From NCBI GenBank assembly GCA_943333275.1, contig CALQSQ010000055.1:1-38873 (forward strand): a stretch of DNA of 38,873 bases, in the 5' to 3' direction. Source of the DNA: Akkermansia muciniphila (GTDB taxonomy: Bacteria > Verrucomicrobiota > Verrucomicrobiia > Verrucomicrobiales > V1-33). The notes below the pieces were generated by a model. It had not been told where the DNA came from and did not search any database. It saw only the letters and a program-made list of their open reading frames with translations. The position numbers were made by a program, and so were the translations under genes. Below are positions 18,007-26,432 of the stretch, piece after piece. Within the stretch, counting starts at the first letter, position 1, and the number at the start of each line of letters is the position of its first letter.

Positions 18007-18138
18007 CCGTCCAGCACCTTCCTGTGGTTCCGGGCACGTCGGGCCAATTGCCCGCCCCTAAAAAAGGACCTGAGAAACGGGACAATTGACGAGCACGGAG
18101 AATCAGTCAATTGTATCGAGCCCAAGCGCATTTATCCC

Positions 18139-20571
18139 ATGAAAACAAAACTCATCCTGGCAGCTCTCTATCTCGCACTAAGCCTGACCGGCTTCACGGC
18201 CCAGACCCTGGCGCAGACTAGTGAGGTAACTTTGGATCGCTCATCCCTGCCCATCCCGGAGCCGGACTATCCGCGGAGCACGGAACTTGATGCGCGCAAT
18301 GCCAAGGCTCCGCCGCGGTTTGAGATTAAGGCGCCTGCGGGGGCTCCCAATGTTCTGATCGTGCTGGTGGATGACATGGGTTTCGGCATGCCCAGCGCCT
18401 TCGGTGGTCCGGTGCGCATGCCAAATGCGGAGCGCCTCGCCAAACAGGGACTGCGTTACAATCAGTTCCACACCACCGCACTCTGTTCCCCGACTCGCAC
18501 GGCCTTGCTTTCCGGGCGCAACCACCACATGAACAACATGGGGAGCATTACCGAAACGGCCACCGGCTTTCCAGGCAATACGGGGCAGCGCCCCAACAGT
18601 GTCGCGCCCATGGCGGAGATGCTGCGTTTAAACGGCTACAGCACCAGCTTTTTTGGCAAGAACCATGAGACTGCCCCATGGGAGGTTAGCCCATCAGGAC
18701 CAACGGACCGCTGGCCGACACGTTCGGGCTTTGACAAATTCTACGGATTCTTCGGTGGCGAAACTGACCAGTGGAATCCGACCCTCTATGACGGGATGGC
18801 ACGAATTCCGACGCCTCATCACCCCGGCTACAACTTCATGACCGACATGACCGATCAGGCGATCTCTTGGATGAAATTTCAGAAATCGCTGACTCCGGAC
18901 AAGCCGTTCTTCATGTATTTCGCACCCGGGGCGACGCATGCGCCGCACCATGTGCCAGCGGAATGGATCGCCAAGAACAAAGGCCGATTCGATGGCGGCT
19001 GGGACAAACTGCGCGAAGCGACCCTCGCCCGCCAGACGGAATTGGGCGTAGTGCCAAAAGGCACGAAGCTCGCCAACAAGCCAAACGGCATTCAGGATTG
19101 GGACAAGCTAAGCGACGACGAGAGGAAGCTTTTTGCCCGGCAAATGGAGGTCTATGCCGCCTTTGGGGAATACGCCGATAACGAGATCGGACGTCTGTTC
19201 GATGCTGTTGGCGAAATCGGCCAGATGGACAACACCCTGATATTTTACATCCTTGGCGACAATGGCACGAGCGCCGAGGGCGGGATGAGCGGGATGTTCA
19301 GCGAAATGACCTATTTCAACAATGTGGATGAGAACGTGCAGGAAATGCTCAAACACTACGACGAGTGGGGCAGTGCGACAACCTATCCCCACATGGCTGC
19401 AGGCTGGGCGGTTGCGGGTGACACCCCGTTCATGTGGACCAAGCAGATGCCCTCCAACTACGGTGGCACCCGCAATGGCATGATCGTCTCCTGGCCCAAA
19501 CGCATCAAAGGCAAAAACGAAGTGCGCTCGCAATGGCACCACGTCATTGACGTGGCTCCCACAGTGCTCGAAGCGGCAAGCCTGCCCGAACCGAAGAGCG
19601 TCAACGGCACCGTCCAGTCGCCCATCGAAGGCGTCAGCATGCTTTACAGCTTCGACCAACCCGCCGCCAAGAGCACGCACCAAACGCAGTATTTCGAAAT
19701 CTTCGGTAATCGTGCCATTTATCATGACGGTTGGTTTGCCGGCACCGTCCACCGTGCGCCCTGGGAGAAAGTGCCCCGGCAAAAGCTGCAAGAAGACACG
19801 TGGGAACTCTACGACACGACCAAGGATTTCAGTCTGGCGAACGATCTGGCCAAGTCCAATCCTGAGAAGCTCAAGGAACTGCAGGACATCTTCATGAAGG
19901 ACGCGAGCAAATATCGTGTGCTGCCGATCGATGACCGCCTGATGGAACGCATGATTGCGAAATCCGCAGGGCGACCAGACTTGATGGGCGATCGCACCTC
20001 ACTCACGCTCTCACTGGGCATGGACTCGATGAGCGAAAACGTCTTCCTCAACCTGAAGAACCGGTCGTGCTCCATTACTGCTGACGTGGAGATTCCTGAG
20101 GGTGGCGCGAACGGTGTTATCATCGCCCAGGCTGGCCGGTTCGGGGGCTGGAGCCTGTATCTCAAAGACGGCAAGCCCACCTACTGCTACAATTTCCTTG
20201 GGCTGCAGGAATACAAAGTCGCAGCCCCGAACGCACTGGCAGCGGGTAAGGCCACTATCCGCATGAACTTCGACTACGATGGCGGTGGAGCTGGAAAAGG
20301 TGGTGTGGCCAACATCCTCGTCAACGGAGAGAAAGTCGCCAGTGGCCGGATCGAACGCACGCAGATGGCCATCTTTTCGGCCGATGAGACCGCAGGCGTG
20401 GGCAAGGACGACGCCACTCCAGTCACCAATGATTACAAAGAGCGCGACAACGCCTTCACTGGCAAGATCCTCAAAGTCACGCTGGACGTGAAGCCAGTTG
20501 GAGCCGCGGTGAAAGCCGAGGCAGACGCGGCTAAAAAGGAGTCAGATGTTAAGAAGGCATTGTCCAACTAA
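18139..20571 (+). CDS. Secreted arylsulfatase (formylglycine-dependent, S1 family)
   Basis: An 810-residue protein with a signal peptide (residues 1-26, cleavage near TLAQ). Sulfatase signatures are complete: metal ligands Asp78-Asp79 in VLIVLVDDMG, the formylglycine site Cys116 in CSPTRTALLSGR, and Asp374-Asn375 in ILGDNGTSAEGG. The Cys must be oxidised to formylglycine after translation, and the Cys-x-Pro-x-Arg form is the substrate of FGE-type enzymes; a candidate is encoded at 33683-34882. The last 180 residues form an extra beta-rich domain, common in the roughly 800-residue arylsulfatases, compared with about 500 in short ones. The substrate is unknown. It starts a run of exported hydrolases and lipoproteins. 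ATG 18139 is preceded by a 132-bp gap without a convincing promoter. Confidence 0.93.
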   Translation: MKTKLILAALYLALSLTGFTAQTLAQTSEVTLDRSSLPIPEPDYPRSTELDARNAKAPPRFEIKAPAGAPNVLIVLVDDMGFGMPSAFGGPVRMPNAERLAKQGLRYNQFHTTALCSPTRTALLSGRNHHMNNMGSITETATGFPGNTGQRPNSVAPMAEMLRLNGYSTSFFGKNHETAPWEVSPSGPTDRWPTRSGFDKFYGFFGGETDQWNPTLYDGMARIPTPHHPGYNFMTDMTDQAISWMKFQKSLTPDKPFFMYFAPGATHAPHHVPAEWIAKNKGRFDGGWDKLREATLARQTELGVVPKGTKLANKPNGIQDWDKLSDDERKLFARQMEVYAAFGEYADNEIGRLFDAVGEIGQMDNTLIFYILGDNGTSAEGGMSGMFSEMTYFNNVDENVQEMLKHYDEWGSATTYPHMAAGWAVAGDTPFMWTKQMPSNYGGTRNGMIVSWPKRIKGKNEVRSQWHHVIDVAPTVLEAASLPEPKSVNGTVQSPIEGVSMLYSFDQPAAKSTHQTQYFEIFGNRAIYHDGWFAGTVHRAPWEKVPRQKLQEDTWELYDTTKDFSLANDLAKSNPEKLKELQDIFMKDASKYRVLPIDDRLMERMIAKSAGRPDLMGDRTSLTLSLGMDSMSENVFLNLKNRSCSITADVEIPEGGANGVIIAQAGRFGGWSLYLKDGKPTYCYNFLGLQEYKVAAPNALAAGKATIRMNFDYDGGGAGKGGVANILVNGEKVASGRIERTQMAIFSADETAGVGKDDATPVTNDYKERDNAFTGKILKVTLDVKPVGAAVKAEADAAKKESDVKKALSN

Positions 20572-20652
20572 CCATCACCGCTAGTGAACGCGCGGGTCGT
20601 CTCGCAAGAGGCGGCCCGCGACTTCATCAGTGAAACCCAAACAGCCCCCTCC

Positions 20653-22146
20653 ATGATGAACAAACGCCGCAAACTCTTCGGATTCACTCCACTTATCCGC
20701 TCCGCGCTTGGCCTGCTTTTGATAGCCTCATTTATCGGCTGCGACAAGAAGTCCGACACAATTGCGCAGGCCGAACAGGCCGACAGGAAAGCTGGCATTG
20801 CTGCGCCCGGTATCGAAGAAGTCAAAGCCATCGCCGAGGAAGGTTTTATTTACGGGCTGCCGCTCGTGATGTCCTACACGGCGAACTACGAATTCTGGTT
20901 CGACCAGACTTCCGGCCAATACAAGTGCCCGATCGGCCAGCTCTTCAACGAGCGGCGCGTGTTCACCGACAAAGACACCGCCGTCGTCACGCCGAACAGC
21001 GACACGCCTTACTCATTTGGCTTCGTGGACCTGCGCGCGGAGCCGTCTGTCATTTCCGTCCCGGCGGTGGAAAAGGAACGCTACTACTCGGTGATGCTCT
21101 GCGATCTGAATACTTTCAACTACGGCTACATCGGGAGCCGCGCCACGGGCAGCGAAGCGGGCGATTACCTCATCGCCGGGCCGGACTGGAAGGGCGAGAC
21201 GCCCGCCGGAATCAAAAAAGTTTTTCATCCGACGACGCAGTTCAGCATCATTCTGTTCCGCACGCAGCTCTTCGGCGCGGATGACATGCCGAACGTGACG
21301 AAGATTCAGGACGCCTACAAATTGCAACCGCTCTCCGCGTTCCTGAAACAGACCGCGCCGCCCGCCGCACCGGCGTTGGATTGGCCGAAGGCGAACGCGG
21401 AACTCGCGAAGACGAATTTTTTCGAATACCTCGATTTCGTGCTGACCCTCGCGCCCGCGGGTCCGGAGGAGAAAGGCATCCGCGCCAAGCTCGCGCGCAT
21501 CGGCATCGGACCGGGAAAAACATTCAACTTCAAAGACCTCTCGCTCGAACATAAAGCCGCCGTGCTGCTCGGCGTGAAGGCGGGCGAGAAGAAGATGGAG
21601 GAAAAAGTCGCGGCCATGGGCAAGAAGATCAACGGCTGGAACGTCGGAGCGGCTTTCGGCAATCGCGACTTCTACAAAGGCGACTGGCTCCTCCGCGCCG
21701 CTGCCGCCAAGGCTGGCATCTTCGGCAACGACGCCGAGGAGGCGATGTATCCCATGACTAAATGGCTGCCCGACGGCGAAGTGCTTGACGCCAGCAAACA
21801 CAATTACACGCTCACCTTCGCTACTGGAGAGTTCCCGCCGGTGAACGCGTTCTGGTCCGTAACGATGTATGAAGGCAAAAGCCAGTTGCTCATCAATAAC
21901 CCGATCAACCGCTTTCTCATCAACTCACCCATGCTGCCCGGCATGAAGAAAAACGACGACGGCTCGCTCACGATTTACATCCAGAAAGACAGCCCCGGTG
22001 CCGACAAGGAAGCCAACTGGCTCCCAGCGCCGAACGGCCCGCTCTACATGGTCATGCGCCTCTACTGGCCGAAGACAGAAGCGCCATCCATCCTGCCGCC
22101 GGGCGAAGGCACTTGGAAGCCACCGGGCCTTGTGAAGGCGGAGTAA
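20653..22146 (+). CDS. DUF1254/DUF1214 lipoprotein
   Basis: The protein is 497 residues from ATG 20653. An upstream start at 20584 is rejected because it adds 23 residues ahead of the signal peptide. The signal sequence ends in ASFIGC, a lipobox with Cys30. The N-terminal half is DUF1254-like (EGFIYGLPLVMSYTANYEF, then VVTPNSDTPYSFGFVDLRAEP). The C-terminal half is DUF1214-like (FPPVNAFWSVTMYEG, then YIQKDSPGADKEANWLPAP and a late PLYMVMRLYWP). The families occur together in one protein, often near sulfatases, but their activity is not known to me. The first 30 codons are about 84% identical in DNA to those of the next gene, an unrelated hydrolase. Confidence 0.88.
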   Translation: MMNKRRKLFGFTPLIRSALGLLLIASFIGCDKKSDTIAQAEQADRKAGIAAPGIEEVKAIAEEGFIYGLPLVMSYTANYEFWFDQTSGQYKCPIGQLFNERRVFTDKDTAVVTPNSDTPYSFGFVDLRAEPSVISVPAVEKERYYSVMLCDLNTFNYGYIGSRATGSEAGDYLIAGPDWKGETPAGIKKVFHPTTQFSIILFRTQLFGADDMPNVTKIQDAYKLQPLSAFLKQTAPPAAPALDWPKANAELAKTNFFEYLDFVLTLAPAGPEEKGIRAKLARIGIGPGKTFNFKDLSLEHKAAVLLGVKAGEKKMEEKVAAMGKKINGWNVGAAFGNRDFYKGDWLLRAAAAKAGIFGNDAEEAMYPMTKWLPDGEVLDASKHNYTLTFATGEFPPVNAFWSVTMYEGKSQLLINNPINRFLINSPMLPGMKKNDDGSLTIYIQKDSPGADKEANWLPAPNGPLYMVMRLYWPKTEAPSILPPGEGTWKPPGLVKAE

Positions 22147-22209
22147 CTTTGCTCGTGAAACCCAGACTTTTTGCAGGACATCCACCTGACCCCAAACAGT
22201 TCCATTCCC

Positions 22210-23046
22210 ATGAAAAACAAACGCCAAACACTCTCTCGATTCACTCCACTTGTCCGCTCCGCGCTAGGCCTGCTTTTGGTAGCCTCGTTCAGCGGCTGCG
22301 CATCCAAACCTATTTCGGATCTCAAATACCGTGCTGATCGAAAGGAGCGGCTGGCGCATGGTTGCACCTTCTACTTCGATGGAGCCGGTGGCGGCACCAA
22401 GAAGTCAAACTACGCTTTGGGTGTCGTGCAGGGAATGCTGGAGGCTGGATACCGTGGAGCGGGCGAGAACGTCTCCTGGGAAACAGACAAAGGACTGATG
22501 GCGGATCAGGATGCGAGCGTGGCCTACAAGCGGTCCAAGGCAAACGGAGGTGCCGCCAGCATTCAGGCCTACCAGAAAAATCATCCCGGTGCGCCAGTGA
22601 ACCTGCTCGGCTTCTCCGCAGGCACGGCGGAGGCCATCTTCGCGCTCGAGGCGCTGCCCGCGACGGCGCAGGTGGATCATATCGTCTTGCTGGGAACATC
22701 CATCAGCCGCGACTATGACATGACCGAGGCGCTCAAGCGGGTGAAGCACAAACTTTACATCTTCACCTCGACTCACGATCGCATGGTCGGGACGATGATG
22801 AAGTTCTCAGGAACCGCCGACCGGAAATTCCACGACCCCGGCGCGGGCATCAAGGGGTTTGTCCTCCCCGCCGGGGCCTCTGCCGCCACCCGCAAACTCT
22901 ACGCCGAGAAGATCGTCACCATTCCCTACTCCGAGGATTTCCTGAAGGATGGTGACAAGGGGCACCATTTTGATAATGTGAAAAAGGAGTTCATCCGCGA
23001 CCATGTAGCCCCGCTGCTTATGGGACGGCCCGTTTCCAGATATTAA
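22210..23046 (+). CDS. Alpha/beta-hydrolase lipoprotein
   Basis: The protein is 278 residues from ATG 22210. The signal peptide ends in ASFSGC, with lipidation Cys30. The fold is that of a serine hydrolase: an early strand TFYFDGAGGG, the nucleophile elbow LLGFSAGTAEA with Ser136, an acid candidate Asp190 in STHDRMVG, and a base candidate His252 or His253 in KGHHFDNV. It is probably an esterase or lipase-like enzyme held at the outer or inner membrane surface; the substrate is unknown. An upstream in-frame start at 22171 would add 13 residues before the signal peptide and is unlikely. It lies 63 nt after the DUF1254 gene, whose leader sequence it shares almost codon for codon. Confidence 0.8.
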   Translation: MKNKRQTLSRFTPLVRSALGLLLVASFSGCASKPISDLKYRADRKERLAHGCTFYFDGAGGGTKKSNYALGVVQGMLEAGYRGAGENVSWETDKGLMADQDASVAYKRSKANGGAASIQAYQKNHPGAPVNLLGFSAGTAEAIFALEALPATAQVDHIVLLGTSISRDYDMTEALKRVKHKLYIFTSTHDRMVGTMMKFSGTADRKFHDPGAGIKGFVLPAGASAATRKLYAEKIVTIPYSEDFLKDGDKGHHFDNVKKEFIRDHVAPLLMGRPVSRY

Positions 23047-23083
23047 AGATTTCGAACCAATCAAACCAAACCACATCCATCCC

Positions 23084-23866
23084 ATGATTAAACTGCCACT
23101 ACTCGCCCTCAGCACCGCGCTCTTTCTTTCAGGCTGTGCAACCCGTTACTCATCCTCGCCTCCAGACGCCGGTGCCTCGCCGGACGCGAATGCCTTGTTG
23201 AAAGCGATGTCCACGCGCCTGGCTTCCACGAACCACTACCGCTTCACCGCGACCCGCACGATGCCGAAGGAGCGCGCGGAGAAAATGAATCAACCTGCCA
23301 AAGCCGACGTCGAGGTGGTGGTGGCCAGACCCAGCAAGCTGGCGGTCAAGATCACCGGAAAGGGTGCTCCTGGAGAAATGATCTTCGACGGGCGCACTTT
23401 CACCGTGGTGGACGGACTCAACAAATTCTACTCCAAGGCCCCGCTTCAGGGAACGCTGGATAAGGTTCCGGAGTATTTGGCGCAGCGCTATGGCTTCCAG
23501 CCACCGCTTGCCGAGTTCATCGTCAGCGATCCCTATGCCGATATCAAAGGCCGCGTGGAATCCGTTTCCTACCTTGGCAAGGGCACTGTCAATGAAGGCG
23601 GAAAGACGGTCCAGTGCCACCGGATCGGCCTCCAGGGAAGACTCGCCGACGCCGAACTCTGGCTCGGAGTCGCAGACTCCCTGCCGCGCCGCCTGAAGGC
23701 CACTGCTAAAAACACCGCGGGCAGCGGTCTGATCATGGATGTGGACTTCCTCACTTGGGACCTGAATGCACAGGTCGGTGACTCCGCCTTCCGTTATCAA
23801 CCGCCCACCGGTGCCGAGGAAATTCCCATGATCAGCCTCTCCGAAGCCAGCGCTGCAAAACACTAA
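23084..23866 (+). CDS. DUF2092 lipoprotein (copy 1)
   Basis: A 260-residue lipoprotein: the signal peptide MIKLPLLALSTALFLSGC has a good lipobox (LSGC, Cys18). The mature part matches DUF2092 proteins: DANALLKAMSTRLASTNHYRF, VEVVVARPSKLAVKI, MIFDGRTFTVVDGLNKFYS, and the late LWLGVADSLPRRLKATAK. As far as I recall, DUF2092 belongs to the LolA/LolB-like fold group, so lipid or hydrophobic-ligand binding is possible. A divergent second copy lies at 36180-36914, and both copies are followed within 30-45 nt by a small secreted protein with a Tyr/Gly-rich C-terminal domain. The role is unknown. Confidence 0.8.
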   Translation: MIKLPLLALSTALFLSGCATRYSSSPPDAGASPDANALLKAMSTRLASTNHYRFTATRTMPKERAEKMNQPAKADVEVVVARPSKLAVKITGKGAPGEMIFDGRTFTVVDGLNKFYSKAPLQGTLDKVPEYLAQRYGFQPPLAEFIVSDPYADIKGRVESVSYLGKGTVNEGGKTVQCHRIGLQGRLADAELWLGVADSLPRRLKATAKNTAGSGLIMDVDFLTWDLNAQVGDSAFRYQPPTGAEEIPMISLSEASAAKH

Positions 23867-23896
23867 CCCATCCAACCTCATTCCATCCATAGTCTT

Positions 23897-24331
23897 ATGA
23901 AAATCAACCACACATTCAGCAATCAAACAAAACTCGGTGCCGCGCATCTGACCGCCCTTATCCTCGGCCTCGCTCTTGGTCTCACCACCAGCACTGTGCT
24001 TGCGCGTGATCCCGGTCGCGGAGTCGGTGCTCCGGGTCCGGGCGTCGGGGGGTATGGTGGCGTGGGTGTCGGTCGCCCTGCCGTTGGTGTCGGTGCTCCT
24101 GGCGTGGGCGTCAGGCCCGGCGTGGGTGTGGGGGCTCCTGGAGTGGGTGTCAGGCCCGGCGTGGGTGTCGGTGCTCCCGGCGTCGGAGTGCTGCCCCGTG
24201 GTTACTATGCAGCCGTGCCTGTTGGATACACTACGGTTCGTTACGCGGGCTACTCCTGCCGGTATGTCGGTGGCGTTTATTATCGGCCTGCGACTTACCA
24301 GGGACAAACTGTCTGGATCATCGTGACTTAA
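23897..24331 (+). CDS. Small secreted Gly/Val-rich repeat protein
   Basis: A 144-residue protein. It has a signal peptide (about residues 1-37, VLARDP near the cleavage site), then a low-complexity Gly/Val/Pro stretch with three 13-residue repeats of the VGVGAPGVGVRPG type (residues 63-101), then a 40-residue Tyr-rich domain (YYAAVPVGYTTVRYAG to YYRPATYQGQTVWIIV). The C-terminal domain aligns by eye with that of the protein at 36956-37345 (shared P-x-G, Y-x-GY, YY, G-x-TV). It resembles DUF6515-like envelope proteins, though that assignment is tentative. It begins 30 nt after DUF2092 copy 1. Function unknown; the repeats suggest a flexible spacer. Confidence 0.72.
   Translation: MKINHTFSNQTKLGAAHLTALILGLALGLTTSTVLARDPGRGVGAPGPGVGGYGGVGVGRPAVGVGAPGVGVRPGVGVGAPGVGVRPGVGVGAPGVGVLPRGYYAAVPVGYTTVRYAGYSCRYVGGVYYRPATYQGQTVWIIVT
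24083..24199 (+). repeat. Three tandem 39-nt repeats inside the Gly/Val-rich gene
   Basis: Three consecutive 39-nt units encode VGVGAPGVGVRPG, VGVGAPGVGVRPG and VGVGAPGVGVLPR. The unit length is a multiple of three, so copy-number change would keep the frame. Confidence 0.85.
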
Positions 24332-24429
24332 ATCTCGAGGGCTTCCGCGCCATCAAAGGCGAAACCCGTTCGGAGGTCCTCGCGGCAGGAATCAACTTGA
24401 GAAGAGCCATCCCTCCTGCTTAAATCTCG
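24327..24429. repeat. 11-bp direct repeats flanking an 81-bp segment downstream of the Gly/Val-rich gene
   Basis: CTTAAATCTCG occurs at 24327-24337, spanning the stop codon of the preceding gene, and again at 24419-24429. Between them a frame from 24334 reads 29 codons (beginning LEGFRAIKGETRSEV) and ends at a TAA within the second copy. The layout looks like a short insertion or a decayed gene fragment bounded by direct repeats. I do not recognise the encoded peptide. Confidence 0.5.
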
Positions 24430-24473
24430 GAGTCACCGATCAAATCATCAATTACTCAATCAAGACGTCGGCC

Positions 24474-26402
24474 ATGAAGTTCAATACCACCATCACCTCA
24501 GTTAGCCTTACCCTTGGTCTGGCGGGCTGCGCCCTCCCAATGTTCGCAGCGGACAAACCAGCCATTACTGACCAAGGCGAGATCAACCCTGAGGCTGCTG
24601 GCAAGGCGTTTCCGAAGCGGGGCTTCTCTCCTTACGCGAATCGCAACTACCCTACCCGCCCCTTCTGGGGTGACCAGCACGTGCATACGGGCTGGTCGGT
24701 GGATGCCGGGGCGTTTGGTTGCTCGCTCGGACCGGAAGAGGCGCTGCGTTTTGCGCGTGGAGAGCAGGTGAAATCGTCACTCGGGGAGCCAGTCAAATTG
24801 AGTCGTCCACTCGACTGGTCGGTGATTACGGATCACTCGGATGCCGCTGGTGTTATCTTCGAGATCCGGGACGGGAATCCCACTTTGATGGCTGACCCGC
24901 AAATTAAGAAGTGGCACGATATGATGGCTTCTGGAAAAGGTGTGGAGGCTGCCAGTGAAATGATCAGCGCGCAGTCGAACAACAAAGTGCCGCCGGCCAT
25001 GAAGGATCCAAAGCTGGCCCTTTCCATCTGGCAAAAGAACACTGCCATCATGGAAAAATACAACGAACCAGGAAGGTTCACGGCACTTATAGGCTACGAA
25101 TGGACGAGCAATGCCGGCGGCGGGGACAACCTGCACCGTAACGTCATTTACCGTGACGGTAAGGATAAGGCAGACACCGCCATTCCCATGACGACCTTTG
25201 ACAGTGAGAATCCTGAGGACCTTTGGAAGTGGATGGAGACTTGGGAGGCCAAGACAGGCGGATCACTGCTCGCGATTCCACACAACGGCAATCTTTCCAA
25301 TGGGAAGATGTTTGCCCTGAGCACCTTCCTGGGAAATCCCCTGACCCGCAAGTGGGCCGAGGACCGATCCAAGTGGGAGCCGATGTATGAAATCACCCAG
25401 ATCAAGGGCGATGGCGAAACGCAGCCCTCCCTCTCACCGACCGACGAGTTCGCCAACTTTGAAAAATGGGATCAGGCCAACCTTGCGGGGGTGCCGAAGA
25501 AGCCGGGGATGATCGAACGGGAGTATGCGCGGCAGGCACTCAAGGAAGGCCTGAAGCTGGAGGATCAACTGGGGGTGAATCCCTTCAAGTTTGGTTTCGT
25601 TAGTGGCACCGATACCCACACGGGATTGACCACGGCGGAGGAGGATAACTTCTTTGGTAAACACACGGGGGTAGAGCCCTCGGCCCATCGCTGGGATCAT
25701 GCCGTGATCAAAACGCCGCAGGTGAATATCGCTGGCTGGCAAATGGCGGCGGCTGGATACACCGGAGTCTGGGCAACGGAGAATACGCGGGCGTCCATTT
25801 GGGATGCCCTGAAGCGCAAGGAAGCTTATTCCACAACCGGTCCGCGGATGACGGTGCGTTTCTTTGGTGGTTGGGATTTTGACGCCAAGGATGCCGAGAC
25901 CCGGATGCCTGCCGAAGCCGGTTACTCCAAAGGCGTGCCGATGGGTGGTGATCTCCAGCAGGCCCCCGAGGGCAAGATGCCAACGTTCCTTGTAGCGGCG
26001 CTCAAAGATCCGTTGAGCGGAAACCTTGATCGCTACCAAATCATCAAAGGCTGGATGGACGCAAAAGGCGAGTTGCACGAGAAGGTCTATGACGTGGCCT
26101 GGTCCGGTGACCGCAAACCTGGAGCAGACGGCAAGTTGCCCGCCGTAGGTGACACCGTGGATGTTGCGAACGCCTCGTGGACCAACACCATCGGCTCGCC
26201 AGAATTGATCGCAGTCTGGAAAGACCCAGATTTCAATCCCACCCAGCGCGCGTTCTACTACGGCCGCGTGCTTGAAATCCCTACACCCCGCTGGACCGCC
26301 TACGAGGCGAAACGCTACGGCATCAAACTGCCCAAGGATGTGCCCATGACAATCCAGGAGCGTGGCTACACCTCGCCCATTTGGTATACACCGGGGAAGT
26401 GA
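24474..26402 (+). CDS. DUF3604 protein (copy 1), exported, PHP-like metal sites
   Basis: A 642-residue exported protein (signal peptide about 1-26; LAGC near residue 19 might alternatively be a lipobox). It begins in DUF3604 fashion with FSPYANRNYPTRPFWGDQHVHTG, where His69 and His71 resemble the HxH of PHP-type metallohydrolases. Further likely metal ligands are in VITDHSD, LLAIPHNGNLSNG and GTDTHTGL. The C terminus is the typical IPTPRWTAYEAKRYG with IQERGYTSPIWYTP. The family is widespread, and I know of no firmly assigned function; a metal-dependent hydrolase is the obvious guess. The next gene is a close paralogue (about 60-65% identical over the C-terminal half by eye). The gap upstream holds the direct-repeat segment. 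Confidence 0.92.
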   Translation: MKFNTTITSVSLTLGLAGCALPMFAADKPAITDQGEINPEAAGKAFPKRGFSPYANRNYPTRPFWGDQHVHTGWSVDAGAFGCSLGPEEALRFARGEQVKSSLGEPVKLSRPLDWSVITDHSDAAGVIFEIRDGNPTLMADPQIKKWHDMMASGKGVEAASEMISAQSNNKVPPAMKDPKLALSIWQKNTAIMEKYNEPGRFTALIGYEWTSNAGGGDNLHRNVIYRDGKDKADTAIPMTTFDSENPEDLWKWMETWEAKTGGSLLAIPHNGNLSNGKMFALSTFLGNPLTRKWAEDRSKWEPMYEITQIKGDGETQPSLSPTDEFANFEKWDQANLAGVPKKPGMIEREYARQALKEGLKLEDQLGVNPFKFGFVSGTDTHTGLTTAEEDNFFGKHTGVEPSAHRWDHAVIKTPQVNIAGWQMAAAGYTGVWATENTRASIWDALKRKEAYSTTGPRMTVRFFGGWDFDAKDAETRMPAEAGYSKGVPMGGDLQQAPEGKMPTFLVAALKDPLSGNLDRYQIIKGWMDAKGELHEKVYDVAWSGDRKPGADGKLPAVGDTVDVANASWTNTIGSPELIAVWKDPDFNPTQRAFYYGRVLEIPTPRWTAYEAKRYGIKLPKDVPMTIQERGYTSPIWYTPGK

Positions 26403-26432
26403 TCTAATTTCACCTAACGCAACCATCGAACC

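Noticed and set aside
18040..18054. Hairpin CGGGC-CAATT-GCCCG after the small membrane protein gene, considered as a terminator
   Set aside because: The stem is only 5 bp and no T-run follows it on the plus strand; an A-run follows instead.
18139..20571. The sulfatase considered as a phosphonate hydrolase or alkaline phosphatase relative
   Set aside because: The complete CSPTR formylglycine signature and GDNG motif point to a type I sulfatase, though promiscuous activity cannot be excluded.
23150..24307. A 385-residue minus-strand frame with Thr/His/Asp-rich repeats
   Set aside because: It is the complement of the DUF2092 and Gly/Val-repeat genes; its apparent repeats mirror the GVGVGAP units.
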